NCBI GenBank assembly: GCA_937900425.1
Contig: CALCDT010000151.1
Span: 1 to 5,424 of the forward strand
Length of the DNA: 5,424 nt
Reading direction: 5' to 3'
Origin: an uncultured Alphaproteobacteria bacterium
GTDB lineage: Bacteria; Pseudomonadota; Alphaproteobacteria; Rhizobiales; Pleomorphomonadaceae
The notes under the pieces are model-generated. The model saw only the letters and a program-made list of their open reading frames with translations, was not told where the DNA came from and ran no database searches. Positions 1 to 5,265 of this stretch are shown piece by piece. A program made the translations under genes and the position numbers. Each line of letters starts with the position of its first letter. Positions within the stretch are counted from its first letter, which is position 1.

Positions 1-929
1 AGGAATGCGGCCGGCAGCGAGCCGCTGGCGGCGGCGACGCCCGCGGCGACGATCACAGCGCCGGCGACCAGCACCGGGTCGAGCCGCTCGCCGAGCAGCA
101 GCGAGGCGGCGAGGAGCACCGCGAGCGGGGTGAGGCCGGTCAGCGCGCTCGCCCTGGCCGGGCCGAGCCTGCCGGCGGCGAAGCTGAAGGCGACGATCGA
201 GAACACGCCGGCGACGAGGCCCTGGATCACCACCTGCCCGGCGAGGGCGCCGGCCGGGGCGGTGTCCACCGCATGGAGTAGCGAGGCCGCACCCCAGGGC
301 AGGATCGCGATCAGCGACCACACCGCGATCAGCGCCGCCGCCTCGATCGCCGAGAGCCCTGAGCGGCGGAACGACACCGAATAGACGCCCCAGGCCAGCG
401 CGGCGGCGAGGAACAGGCCGTAGCCGGCGAGCGCGGCGGGATCGCGCATCGCCCCGCCGGCGACCACGACGCCGACGCCGGCGAGGACGACGGCGAGGCC
501 GGCGAGCCGCAGCCGGCCGATCCGCTCGCCGAGGAAGATCGCCGCGAGGACGGCGGTGATGACCGGCATCAGACCGGTGACGAGCGGCGCCGATTCGGCG
601 GCCGGCGCATGGGCGAGGCCGGCGGAAACGAAGGCGACGAAGGGCGCGCCGGCGAGCAGCAGGCCGAGGAAGGTGCGGATGTCGACGCCCCGGGGCACGA
701 GACCGGTGCGCAGCCAGACCGGTGCCAGCAACAGGGCGGCGACGCCGAAGCGGATCACCGCGAGGCCGGCCGGGTCGATATCGAGCGCGCCAGACGCCAT
801 GGCGTGCCGGGTGCCGACCACCCAGGTCGTCCAGCCGGCGACGGTCGCGAATGCCGCGATCAGGCCGGCGGAGGGCGAGGCGAGGAACCGGGCGGCGAGG
901 TGTTTCGGGGCGAAGTCGGCGGCGGTCAT
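1..929 (-). CDS. EamA-domain (DMT superfamily) transporter, 3' end cut by window edge
   Basis: The reverse strand is open from an ATG at 927-929 to the left edge, giving 309 codons without a stop; the C-terminus lies outside the window. The protein is very hydrophobic, with about ten likely membrane segments in two homologous halves. Each half ends with the EamA hallmark: an LGER motif at residues 133-136 in the first half and another at 279-282 in the second, each followed by a last hydrophobic helix. Family members are usually about 290-310 residues, so only a few codons are probably missing. A GGAG at 936-939, six bases before the ATG, supports the start. Known members export amino acids or small metabolites across the inner membrane (RhtA and YdeD types). 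The substrate here cannot be read from sequence, but the divergent Lrp/AsnC regulator points to an amino acid or related compound. Family assignment is secure; substrate is inference. Confidence 0.93.
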   Translation of the reverse strand, partial: MTAADFAPKHLAARFLASPSAGLIAAFATVAGWTTWVVGTRHAMASGALDIDPAGLAVIRFGVAALLLAPVWLRTGLVPRGVDIRTFLGLLLAGAPFVAFVSAGLAHAPAAESAPLVTGLMPVITAVLAAIFLGERIGRLRLAGLAVVLAGVGVVVAGGAMRDPAALAGYGLFLAAALAWGVYSVSFRRSGLSAIEAAALIAVWSLIAILPWGAASLLHAVDTAPAGALAGQVVIQGLVAGVFSIVAFSFAAGRLGPARASALTGLTPLAVLLAASLLLGERLDPVLVAGAVIVAAGVAAASGSLPAAF

Positions 930-997
930 GGCGGGCTCCGGCGGCTCCGGATCGAGGGGCGTCGCGGAAAAGATCCGGCAGCGATACTTACCCTTCG

Positions 998-1027
998 ACG
1001 ATAGCTGCCGAGGACGGGGCATGTCCT
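998..1027 (-). promoter_or_regulatory. Weak candidate promoter for the EamA transporter
   Basis: On the minus strand, AGGACA (1022-1027, four of six matches to the -35 consensus) lies 18 bases from TATCGT (998-1003, four of six matches to the -10 consensus). It sits about 70 bases upstream of the transporter start inside the divergent intergenic region. The -35 overlaps the AGGAC-N7-GTCCT dyad at 1011-1027, so a bound regulator there could block it. Weak matches like this are common by chance, so this is only a candidate. Confidence 0.25.
1011..1027. repeat. Operator-like dyad AGGAC-N7-GTCCT
   Basis: A perfect 5-bp inverted repeat with a 7-base centre (1011-1015 and 1023-1027) lies between the divergent transporter and regulator genes. 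Its 17-bp length matches that of the second dyad at 1057-1073, although the half-sites differ. Position and symmetry would suit a dimeric regulator. A 5-bp arm in GC-rich DNA can arise by chance. Confidence 0.3.
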
Positions 1028-1056
1028 TGCGAGTTATGCTCCGTTTGAGCTAGGAA

Positions 1057-1073
1057 TTGGCATGATCTGCCAA
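1057..1073. promoter_or_regulatory. Operator-like palindrome TTGGCA-N5-TGCCAA
   Basis: A perfect 6-bp inverted repeat with a 5-base centre lies 24 bases upstream of the preferred Lrp/AsnC start and 127 bases upstream of the EamA start. Its half-sites contain more A/T than the surroundings. Lrp/AsnC proteins bind imperfect palindromes of about 15 bp in shared regions such as this and usually repress their own gene, so this is a reasonable autoregulatory operator. The alternative upstream ATG (1062) lies inside it. The function is inferred. Confidence 0.45.
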
Positions 1074-1097
1074 CTCCGAGCCGGAAGCCACGCAACC

Positions 1098-1565
1098 ATG
1101 CCCGCCGACCGCATCGACGCCACCGACCGCAAGATTCTGCGTCATCTGCAGGAAGAGGGGCGCCTCACCAATGTGGAGCTCGCCGAGCGGATCAACCTCT
1201 CACCGTCGCCCTGCCTGCGCCGCGTCAAGAAACTGGAGGAGGATCAGGTCATCCGCGGCTACCGCGCCGTGGTCGACCGCAAGAAGGCCGGGCTCGGGCT
1301 GACCGTCTTCGTCAGCCTGCGCGCCACCCACCAGAACCGCGAGGAGATGCTGGCCGTCTCGGCGGCGCTCGCCGCGATGCCGGAGGTGGTCGCCTGCCAC
1401 ATGGTCTCCGGCCAGTCGGATTTTCTGCTCGAGGTCGTGGTCGCGGATCTCGAGAGCTACGAGAACTGGATCACCGAGCGGCTGATCACCCTCGACATGG
1501 TCGAGGACATCCGCTCCAACTTCGCGATCCGCACCATCAAGGACCAGGGGGCGCTGCCGGTATGA
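1098..1565 (+). CDS. Lrp/AsnC family transcriptional regulator
   Basis: The product is a 155-residue DNA-binding regulator, a normal size for Lrp/AsnC proteins. Residues 5-60 form the N-terminal winged helix-turn-helix, with the family signature from IDATDRKIL through NVELAERINLSPSPCLRRVKKLE to GYRAV. Residues 67-143 form the RAM effector and oligomerisation domain, with the glycine-aspartate turn GQSDFLLEV at 105-113. Such proteins form dimers to octamers and sense amino acids. Two starts are possible. ATG 1098 has GGAAG at 1083-1087. ATG 1062 has AGGA at 1052-1055, six bases away, and would add 12 residues. I prefer 1098 because the extra codons include several rare in this window (CAA, CGA, GGA, GCA), the extension is unlike the family, and it would overlap the palindrome. 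Divergence from the EamA gene suggests that gene is its target. It is not necessarily the global Lrp, so no symbol is given. Confidence 0.95.
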   Translation: MPADRIDATDRKILRHLQEEGRLTNVELAERINLSPSPCLRRVKKLEEDQVIRGYRAVVDRKKAGLGLTVFVSLRATHQNREEMLAVSAALAAMPEVVACHMVSGQSDFLLEVVVADLESYENWITERLITLDMVEDIRSNFAIRTIKDQGALPV

Positions 1566-1585
1566 GCCCGGCGTCGCCGCGCCGC

Positions 1586-2176
1586 TCAGCCCGCCGCCTC
1601 GATCGCCCGCGCCCGCTTCCACGCCTCGCGCGCCGCGCAGCGGGCGAGATAGGCGTCGAAGGACGGCCGGGCCGGCACCATGCCGAAGGAGATGGCGAAA
1701 TGCAGCCCGGAGCCGATGACGACGTCGGCGGCGGAGAAGCGGTTCCCGAGGATCCACGGCCCCTCTCGCAGCTCCGCGTCGAGCACGTCGAACACCCGCT
1801 CGGCGCTGCCCCAGCCGGCCGAACTCGATGGGATCTCCAGCCTGGTGAAGATCTGCGTGATCGCGGCTTCGATGCCGGAGGCGCCGAAGACGACATACTG
1901 CAGATAGCGCCCGCGCGCCGGATCGTCGATCGCGGGCGCCAGCGCCGCGCCGGCCTTGTCGGCGACGTAGAGCGCGATCGCCGGCGTCTCCGCCACCGTC
2001 GCCGCGCCGTCCGTCAGCGCCGGCACCTTCATCATCGGATTGATCGCCCGGTAGGCGTCCGTGCTCTGGGCGCCGGAACGGATGTCGATCAGTTCGCGCT
2101 CGTAGGGCAGGCCGGATTCCTCCATCAGCCAGAGGCTGGTGGCCGAGCGGGTCTGCGGGGCCCAGTAGAGTTTCAT
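1586..2176 (-). CDS. Glutathione S-transferase family protein
   Basis: The 196-residue protein has the two-domain GST layout and a slightly short but normal length. Residues 1-77 are the thioredoxin-like glutathione domain: the first strand is MKLYWAP, the cis-proline is in KVPAL (Pro52), and ETPAIALYVAD (63-73) corresponds to the Glu/Ser-Thr turn that holds the gamma-glutamyl group. Residues from about 88 are the helical domain, with the N-capping box FSAAD (Ser148, Asp151). The beta-class catalytic cysteine is absent: the only cysteine is Cys180 near the C-terminus. Ser11 or Ser14 is therefore the likely thiol-activating residue. Cytosolic; the electrophilic substrate is unknown. The start at 2176 is preferred over 2206 because GGGAGGA lies seven bases upstream and the strand-one motif begins directly at this Met. 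It follows the TauE/SafE permease on the same strand after 58 bases and converges on the Lrp-type gene. Confidence 0.92.
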   Translation of the reverse strand: MKLYWAPQTRSATSLWLMEESGLPYERELIDIRSGAQSTDAYRAINPMMKVPALTDGAATVAETPAIALYVADKAGAALAPAIDDPARGRYLQYVVFGASGIEAAITQIFTRLEIPSSSAGWGSAERVFDVLDAELREGPWILGNRFSAADVVIGSGLHFAISFGMVPARPSFDAYLARCAAREAWKRARAIEAAG

Positions 2177-2183
2177 CGTCGCG

Positions 2184-2190
2184 TCCTCCC
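2184..2190 (-). promoter_or_regulatory. Strong Shine-Dalgarno that fixes the GST start
   Basis: On the minus strand GGGAGGA lies seven bases before the ATG at 2174-2176. It would fall inside the coding region if the in-frame ATG at 2204-2206 were used, so it argues for the shorter 196-residue protein. Confidence 0.8.
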
Positions 2191-2200
2191 ATGCTTTTCG

Positions 2201-2216
2201 GAACACAACGCGAACA
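2201..2216. repeat. Direct repeat TGTTC-N6-TGTTC upstream of the GST gene
   Basis: On the minus strand TGTTC occurs twice, 11 bases apart (2212-2216 and 2201-2205), about one helical turn, 25-40 bases upstream of the GST start. This 58-base gap between the permease and the GST is noticeably less GC-rich than its surroundings. It could be a regulator site for an independent GST promoter, but I see no good -35/-10 pair, and short repeats can be chance. Confidence 0.25.
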
Positions 2217-2234
2217 AGTGATCGCGTCCAGCCG

Positions 2235-2987
2235 TCACCAGCCCCAGACCGGCAGGCCCGCGACGCCGGCGGCGAGGATCAGCGCGAAGGCGAGGCGGCG
2301 GTAGAAGGCCTCCGACGCGCGGGCGAACAGGCGGCTGCCGGTGAAGAGGCCGAGGGCGTAGGCCGGGCCGACCACCAGCGCCGTCGCCACCACCCTGGCC
2401 GTGAACAGGCCGGCGACGGCATAGGCGACCAGCGTGACCACCGTGTTGCAGCCGAAGAAGACGAAGAGATTGGCGCGGGTTTCCGCCGCCGGACGCGATC
2501 CGCCGAGCAGGTAGACCACCACCGGCGGCCCGGAGATCTGGGCGAGGCCGCCCATGAAGCCGGCCGCCGCGCCGACGCCGAGCGAGGGGCCGGGCCGCGG
2601 CGGCCCCGGCCAGCGCAGGCCCGAGGCGAGAAGGGCGAGCGCGACGAAGACGATGGCGCAGACGCCCCAGCGCAGCGCCGCCGCGTCGGCGTGGACCAGC
2701 GCGTAAGCGCCGAGCGGCACGAAGGCCACCGCGCCCGCCGCCATCGGCAGCACGGTGGCGAGCCGGGCACTTCTCAGCGCCCCGAGCGTCAGCGGCAAGG
2801 CCAGCACCGCGTCGAACAGCAGGAGGCTCGGTGAGGCCACCGCGGGCCCGAGGCTCGCCGCCGCCACCGGCATGAACACGAGCGCCGCCCCGAAGCCGGC
2901 GAAGCCGCGCACCATCCCCGCAACCACGGCGACGGCAAGGGTGACGATCATGGCGGGGTCGGCGAGAAGTTCTGGCAGGGCCGGCAT
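2235..2987 (-). CDS. TauE/SafE (TSUP) family membrane permease
   Basis: The 250-residue product is a polytopic inner-membrane protein of typical TSUP length. About seven or eight hydrophobic segments are visible, at roughly 13-46, 52-72, 78-98, 106-124, 135-162, 174-195, 199-217 and 230-248. The family carries two inverted repeats with glycine-rich signatures. Here they read GMVRGFAGFGAALVFMP (24-40) and GAAAGFMGGLAQISGPPVVV (139-158), the second with the conserved GG-to-GPP stretch. Known members move sulfite, sulfoacetate and other organosulfur or organic anions; the substrate here is unknown and no sulfur gene is adjacent. The ATG at 2987 has only a weak ribosome site. An internal ATG at residue 13 is possible but would trim the first helix. 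The gene begins 38 bases after the U-tract of the yebC terminator and may be co-transcribed with the GST gene that follows. Confidence 0.92.
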   Translation of the reverse strand: MPALPELLADPAMIVTLAVAVVAGMVRGFAGFGAALVFMPVAAASLGPAVASPSLLLFDAVLALPLTLGALRSARLATVLPMAAGAVAFVPLGAYALVHADAAALRWGVCAIVFVALALLASGLRWPGPPRPGPSLGVGAAAGFMGGLAQISGPPVVVYLLGGSRPAAETRANLFVFFGCNTVVTLVAYAVAGLFTARVVATALVVGPAYALGLFTGSRLFARASEAFYRRLAFALILAAGVAGLPVWGW

Positions 2988-3024
2988 CTTGAACCGTCGC
3001 GGCGGGGCCGCATCGCAAGGCTTG

Positions 3025-3073
3025 AAAAACGACGCCGCCCGCGCGCCTCATCGAGAAGGCACGCGGGCGGCGT
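3025..3073 (-). terminator. Intrinsic terminator of yebC
   Basis: The arms 3032-3043 and 3062-3073 are perfectly complementary over 12 bp (ACGCCGCCCGCG on the plus strand). After one C-A mismatch, four more pairs (3045-3048 with 3057-3060) extend the stem around an 8-base loop. Reading on the minus strand, the stem is followed by CG and then five T at 3029-3025. It starts 36 bases past the yebC stop. The plus strand lacks a good T-run after the stem, so the terminator acts mainly on minus-strand transcription. Confidence 0.88.
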
Positions 3074-3109
3074 TGGAACGCGGCACGCCGTAAGCGCGAA
3101 GCGGGGGGC

Positions 3110-3859
3110 TCAGGCCGCCGTCAGCTTCGCCAGCACCTCGTCCGACACCTCGAAGTTGGAGAAGACGTTCTGGACGTCGTCGTCGTCGTCGAGGGTGTCG
3201 AGCAGCTTCATCATGCTCTGGGCCTTGTCCTCGTCGAGCGCGGTCATGGTCTGCGGCCGCCAGACCACCTTGACCGAGTCCGCCTCGCCGAGCGCCGCTT
3301 CCAGCGCCTTCGACACTTCGCCGAGATCCTCGAAGGCGCAGGTGACGACGTGGGCTTCCTCGCCCGACTGAACGTCCTCGGCCCCGGCCTCGATCGCCGC
3401 CTCGAGCACCGCGTCGGCCGAGCCGACCCCGGGCTTGTAGGTGATCTCGCCGAGCCGGTCGAACATGAAGGAGACCGAGCCGGTCTCGCCGAGCGAGCCG
3501 CCGGACTTGGTGAAATAGGAACGCACGGCCGAGGCGGTGCGGTTGCGGTTGTCGGTCAGCGCCTCGACGATGACCGAGACGCCGCCGGGGCCGCGGCCCT
3601 CGTAGCGGACCTCGGCGTAGTTGTCGCCCTCGCCGCCGGCCGACTTCTTGATGGCGCGCTCGATGTTGTCCTTGGGCAGGTTCTCGGCGCGGGCGTTCTG
3701 GATGGCGAGGCGCAGGCGCGCGTTCATCGCCGGATCCTGGCCGCCCTCCTTGGCCGCCACCGTGATCTCGCGGGCGAGCTTGGCGAAGACCTTGGCGCGC
3801 TTGGCGTCCTGGGCACCCTTGCGGTGCATGATGTTCTTGAACTGACTGTGACCTGCCAT
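3110..3859 (-). CDS. yebC: YebC/PmpR (TACO1) family protein
   Basis: This is a full-length 249-residue member of the universal YebC family. It begins with the hallmark MAGHSQFKNIMHRKGAQDAKR, followed by a helical N-terminal domain (to about residue 75) with IQNARAENLPKDNIERAIKK. Then come the two alpha/beta domains with YEGRGPGGVSVIVEALTDNRNRT (86-108) and GETGSVSFMFDRLG (124-137), ending in an acidic DDDDDVQNVFSNFE (224-237). The protein is cytosolic. The family was first described as transcriptional regulators (PmpR in Pseudomonas); more recent work on YebC and mitochondrial TACO1 supports a ribosome-associated role in relieving stalling at proline-rich stretches. The ATG at 3859 has GAGG seven bases upstream and fits the universal N-terminus. 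It has its own terminator and a promoter candidate at 3947-3975. In many proteobacteria yebC precedes ruvC; here a TSUP permease follows instead. Confidence 0.98.
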   Translation of the reverse strand: MAGHSQFKNIMHRKGAQDAKRAKVFAKLAREITVAAKEGGQDPAMNARLRLAIQNARAENLPKDNIERAIKKSAGGEGDNYAEVRYEGRGPGGVSVIVEALTDNRNRTASAVRSYFTKSGGSLGETGSVSFMFDRLGEITYKPGVGSADAVLEAAIEAGAEDVQSGEEAHVVTCAFEDLGEVSKALEAALGEADSVKVVWRPQTMTALDEDKAQSMMKLLDTLDDDDDVQNVFSNFEVSDEVLAKLTAA

Positions 3860-3887
3860 CGTCCTGCCTCTGGCGCCGGCGAGGGAC

Positions 3888-3921
3888 CCGGGCGGCCTTC
3901 CCCGCCGCCGATCCCGCCCGG
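3888..3921. repeat. Competing inverted repeats in the yebC leader
   Basis: CCGGGCGG (3888-3895) is perfectly complementary to CCGCCCGG (3914-3921). A second, overlapping hairpin pairs GGCGGC (3891-3896) with GCCGCC (3904-3909). The two share a strand and cannot form together. They lie 29-62 bases upstream of the yebC start, within the leader expected from the candidate promoter at 3947-3975. Either could affect translation or mRNA stability, but such structures are easy to find in DNA this GC-rich. Confidence 0.35.
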
Positions 3922-3946
3922 CGCTTCTTCCGGGAAAATCGGCCTT

Positions 3947-3975
3947 CTTATAGGCGCGGCGGCGCGCAAAATCCA
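3947..3975 (-). promoter_or_regulatory. Candidate yebC promoter
   Basis: On the minus strand TATAAG (3947-3952, five of six matches to the -10 consensus) is preceded at 17 bases by TGGATT (3970-3975, three of six matches to -35). TATAAG stands out in an otherwise almost A/T-free stretch. Transcription would start near 3940, leaving a leader of about 80 bases. The -35 lies in the loop, and the spacer in one arm, of the GC hairpin at 3953-3991. Confidence 0.5.
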
Positions 3976-3991
3976 GCGCCGCCGCCGCGCC
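3953..3991. repeat. GC-rich hairpin between opgC-like gene and yebC
   Basis: The segment 3956-3965 pairs perfectly with 3976-3985 (10 bp, GCGGCGGCGC type) around the loop GCAAAATCCA at 3966-3975. Allowing a 3-base bulge, pairing extends to 3953 and 3991. Seen from the upstream acyltransferase it could be a transcription stop, but no T-run follows on the minus strand (TATAAG follows instead). It is therefore a weak terminator at best and coincides with the candidate yebC promoter. Confidence 0.5.
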
Positions 3992-4019
3992 CGTAGCCTT
4001 TCGCGGCGAAGCATCGCCT

Positions 4020-4042
4020 GCGCGGGCCGCACCTCCCCGCGC
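4020..4042 (-). repeat. Hairpin just after the OpgC-like gene
   Basis: GCGCGGG (4020-4026) and CCCGCGC (4036-4042) form a perfect 7-bp stem with a 9-base loop, starting three bases beyond the stop codon of the acyltransferase. There is no T-run, so this is not a classical intrinsic terminator. It may protect the 3' end of the mRNA or assist termination together with the larger hairpin at 3953-3991. Confidence 0.4.
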
Positions 4043-4045
4043 CCG

Positions 4046-5245
4046 TCAACTTGCGGCGAAGCCGGGGATGCGCAGGTTGGCGAGCACCGGGCGGGCGTAT
4101 TCGCGCCAGAGGGCCGGGATCACCAGCGAGGCGACGGCGAGAAGCGCGATCATCGTCTTGGTGCCCTCGCCGAGCGGGCCGTAGTGATGGTCGACGCCCT
4201 TGAGCAGGTAGATGACGATGACGTGGAACACGTAGACGTGCAGCGAATGGCGGCCGATCAGCTGCAGGATCGGCAGGGTGAACACCCGGTGCAGCAGCCG
4301 CGCCGCCCCGCGCACCGCCGAACTGTCGGTGCGGGGACCTGCGATCATCACCCAGGCGACGAGGAAGGCGACGGCGGTGAAGTTGGCGAGATACTGCAGC
4401 GAGAATTCGCCGCGAAGGTCCTGCGCCGTGAAGCGCTCCATCACCACCTCGGGCATGACGCCGAAGGTGATGGCGAGGCGGATCGCCATGAAAAACAGCA
4501 GGGTGGCGAGGGCGAGGCCGGCGAAGGGCGCGGTGCGCGGGCTCATCACCGCCTCCCAGTCGATGCGCCTCGCCGCCGTCAGGCTGCCGAGGACGAGGCC
4601 GGAGACGAACACCGCCTGCCAGGCGAAGATGTTGAAATGGGCGCGCAGCGGCAGGTCGGGATGGAGCGAGCGCAGCGCCCCGTCGACGAGGGCGGCGAGC
4701 GGCAGGTGCAGGCCGAACTGCACCGCGAGCCACATGAGCGCCGAGCCGGCCGCCACCGCCATCCACCGGCCGGTGACGCAGAGCCAGACCAGCGGCGGCG
4801 CCGCCAGCAGGTAGACCATGTATTGCGGCAGGATGTCCATGTAGGTCGGCTGGAACAGCAGCGCGGCCGAGGCCGCCGCGAAGGCCGGCTGGCGCTCGGC
4901 GAGCTGCCACAGCCACGGCCGCCAGTATTCCTCCGAAGCCGGCAGCACGATGCCGAGCAGGAACACCGCCGCGAGGCAGAACAGCGACCAGAGATAGAGC
5001 TCGCCGGCCCGCCGCCGCATCTTGCCGGCGGCGACGTCGTAGCCCTTCTTCACCATCTGCCGCGCGTAGACGAGGCCGACCAGCAGGCCGGACAGGAAGA
5101 CGAAGCCCTGCGCGTCCTGGACGTAGCCGAGTTCGCCGTGGTTGATCTTGACGAGGAGGTAGCCGCCCTGGAACGACAGGTGGTTGAGCACCATGAAGAC
5201 CAGAAAATAGCCTCGCATGCCGTCGAGTGCGGCCAGTCGGTTCAT
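4046..5245 (-). CDS. opgC: OpgC-type membrane acyltransferase
   Basis: The 399-residue polytopic inner-membrane protein opens with RLAALDGMRGYFLVFMVLNH (3-22), the acyltransferase-like start with Asp8, Arg11 and His22. QGFVFLSGLLVGLVYAR (46-62) is characteristic of the OpgC_C family. Further features include NIFAWQAVFVSGLVLG (205-220) and, near the end, GRHSLHVYVFHVIVIYLLKG (331-350) with His341. About ten membrane segments are visible. In Rhodobacter sphaeroides OpgC succinylates osmoregulated periplasmic glucans; by family this protein would transfer an acyl group to a periplasmic glycan. No glucan synthesis genes (opgG, opgH) are in the window, so the acceptor is unproven. The ATG at 5245 is chosen over a GTG at 5347 because AAGGAGG sits eight bases upstream and the conserved motif starts a few residues later; the longer version would add 34 polar residues unlike the family. 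A TCCCAC-CC-GTGGGA dyad lies just upstream. Confidence 0.9.
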   Translation of the reverse strand: MNRLAALDGMRGYFLVFMVLNHLSFQGGYLLVKINHGELGYVQDAQGFVFLSGLLVGLVYARQMVKKGYDVAAGKMRRRAGELYLWSLFCLAAVFLLGIVLPASEEYWRPWLWQLAERQPAFAAASAALLFQPTYMDILPQYMVYLLAAPPLVWLCVTGRWMAVAAGSALMWLAVQFGLHLPLAALVDGALRSLHPDLPLRAHFNIFAWQAVFVSGLVLGSLTAARRIDWEAVMSPRTAPFAGLALATLLFFMAIRLAITFGVMPEVVMERFTAQDLRGEFSLQYLANFTAVAFLVAWVMIAGPRTDSSAVRGAARLLHRVFTLPILQLIGRHSLHVYVFHVIVIYLLKGVDHHYGPLGEGTKTMIALLAVASLVIPALWREYARPVLANLRIPGFAAS

Positions 5246-5253
5246 CGTCCCAA

Positions 5254-5260
5254 CCTCCTT
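5254..5260 (-). promoter_or_regulatory. Near-perfect Shine-Dalgarno that fixes the opgC start
   Basis: AAGGAGG on the minus strand, with an eight-base spacer to the ATG at 5243-5245. It lies inside the longer GTG-initiated reading frame, which argues against that longer frame. It is immediately downstream of the dyad at 5266-5279. Confidence 0.85.
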
Positions 5261-5265
5261 CACGG

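Noticed and set aside
556..1053. Open frames on the plus strand opposite the EamA gene (also 130-384, 609-1004 and 722-1048)
   Set aside because: They are rich in Arg, Gly, Ala and Pro with no family-like motifs, and lie antisense to a clear transporter gene. In DNA this GC-rich, stop codons are rare in the other frames.
1027..1056. Possible regulator promoter TTGCGA with TAGGAA at 18 bases, or TATGCT at 1035-1040
   Set aside because: TAGGAA matches the -10 only at three positions, and TATGCT has no acceptable -35. Neither is good enough to annotate.
1200..2192. 330-residue minus-strand frame across the Lrp and GST genes
   Set aside because: It spans two recognised genes in the wrong frame, has shadow-type composition, and has no domain I recognise.
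1562..2221. 219-residue plus-strand frame opposite the GST gene, starting at the regulator's last codons
   Set aside because: It lies antisense to a gene with clear GST motifs; its sequence is dominated by Arg, Gly and Asp and has no recognisable fold. The start overlap with the regulator stop is coincidental.
2173..3051. 292-residue minus-strand frame over the TSUP gene
   Set aside because: It is longer than the true gene but in another frame; the 2235-2987 frame carries the TauE/SafE signatures and hydrophobic pattern.
4000..4062. GCGGCGAAGC repeated 50 bp apart (4003-4012 and 4053-4062) and the small palindrome TTCGC-G-GCGAA at 4000-4010
   Set aside because: They are short and made of common GC-rich words; one copy lies in the coding end of the acyltransferase. 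Nothing beyond chance is needed.
4278..4814. 178-residue plus-strand frame opposite the OpgC gene
   Set aside because: It is a low-complexity Arg/Ala/Ser-rich shadow with no motif.
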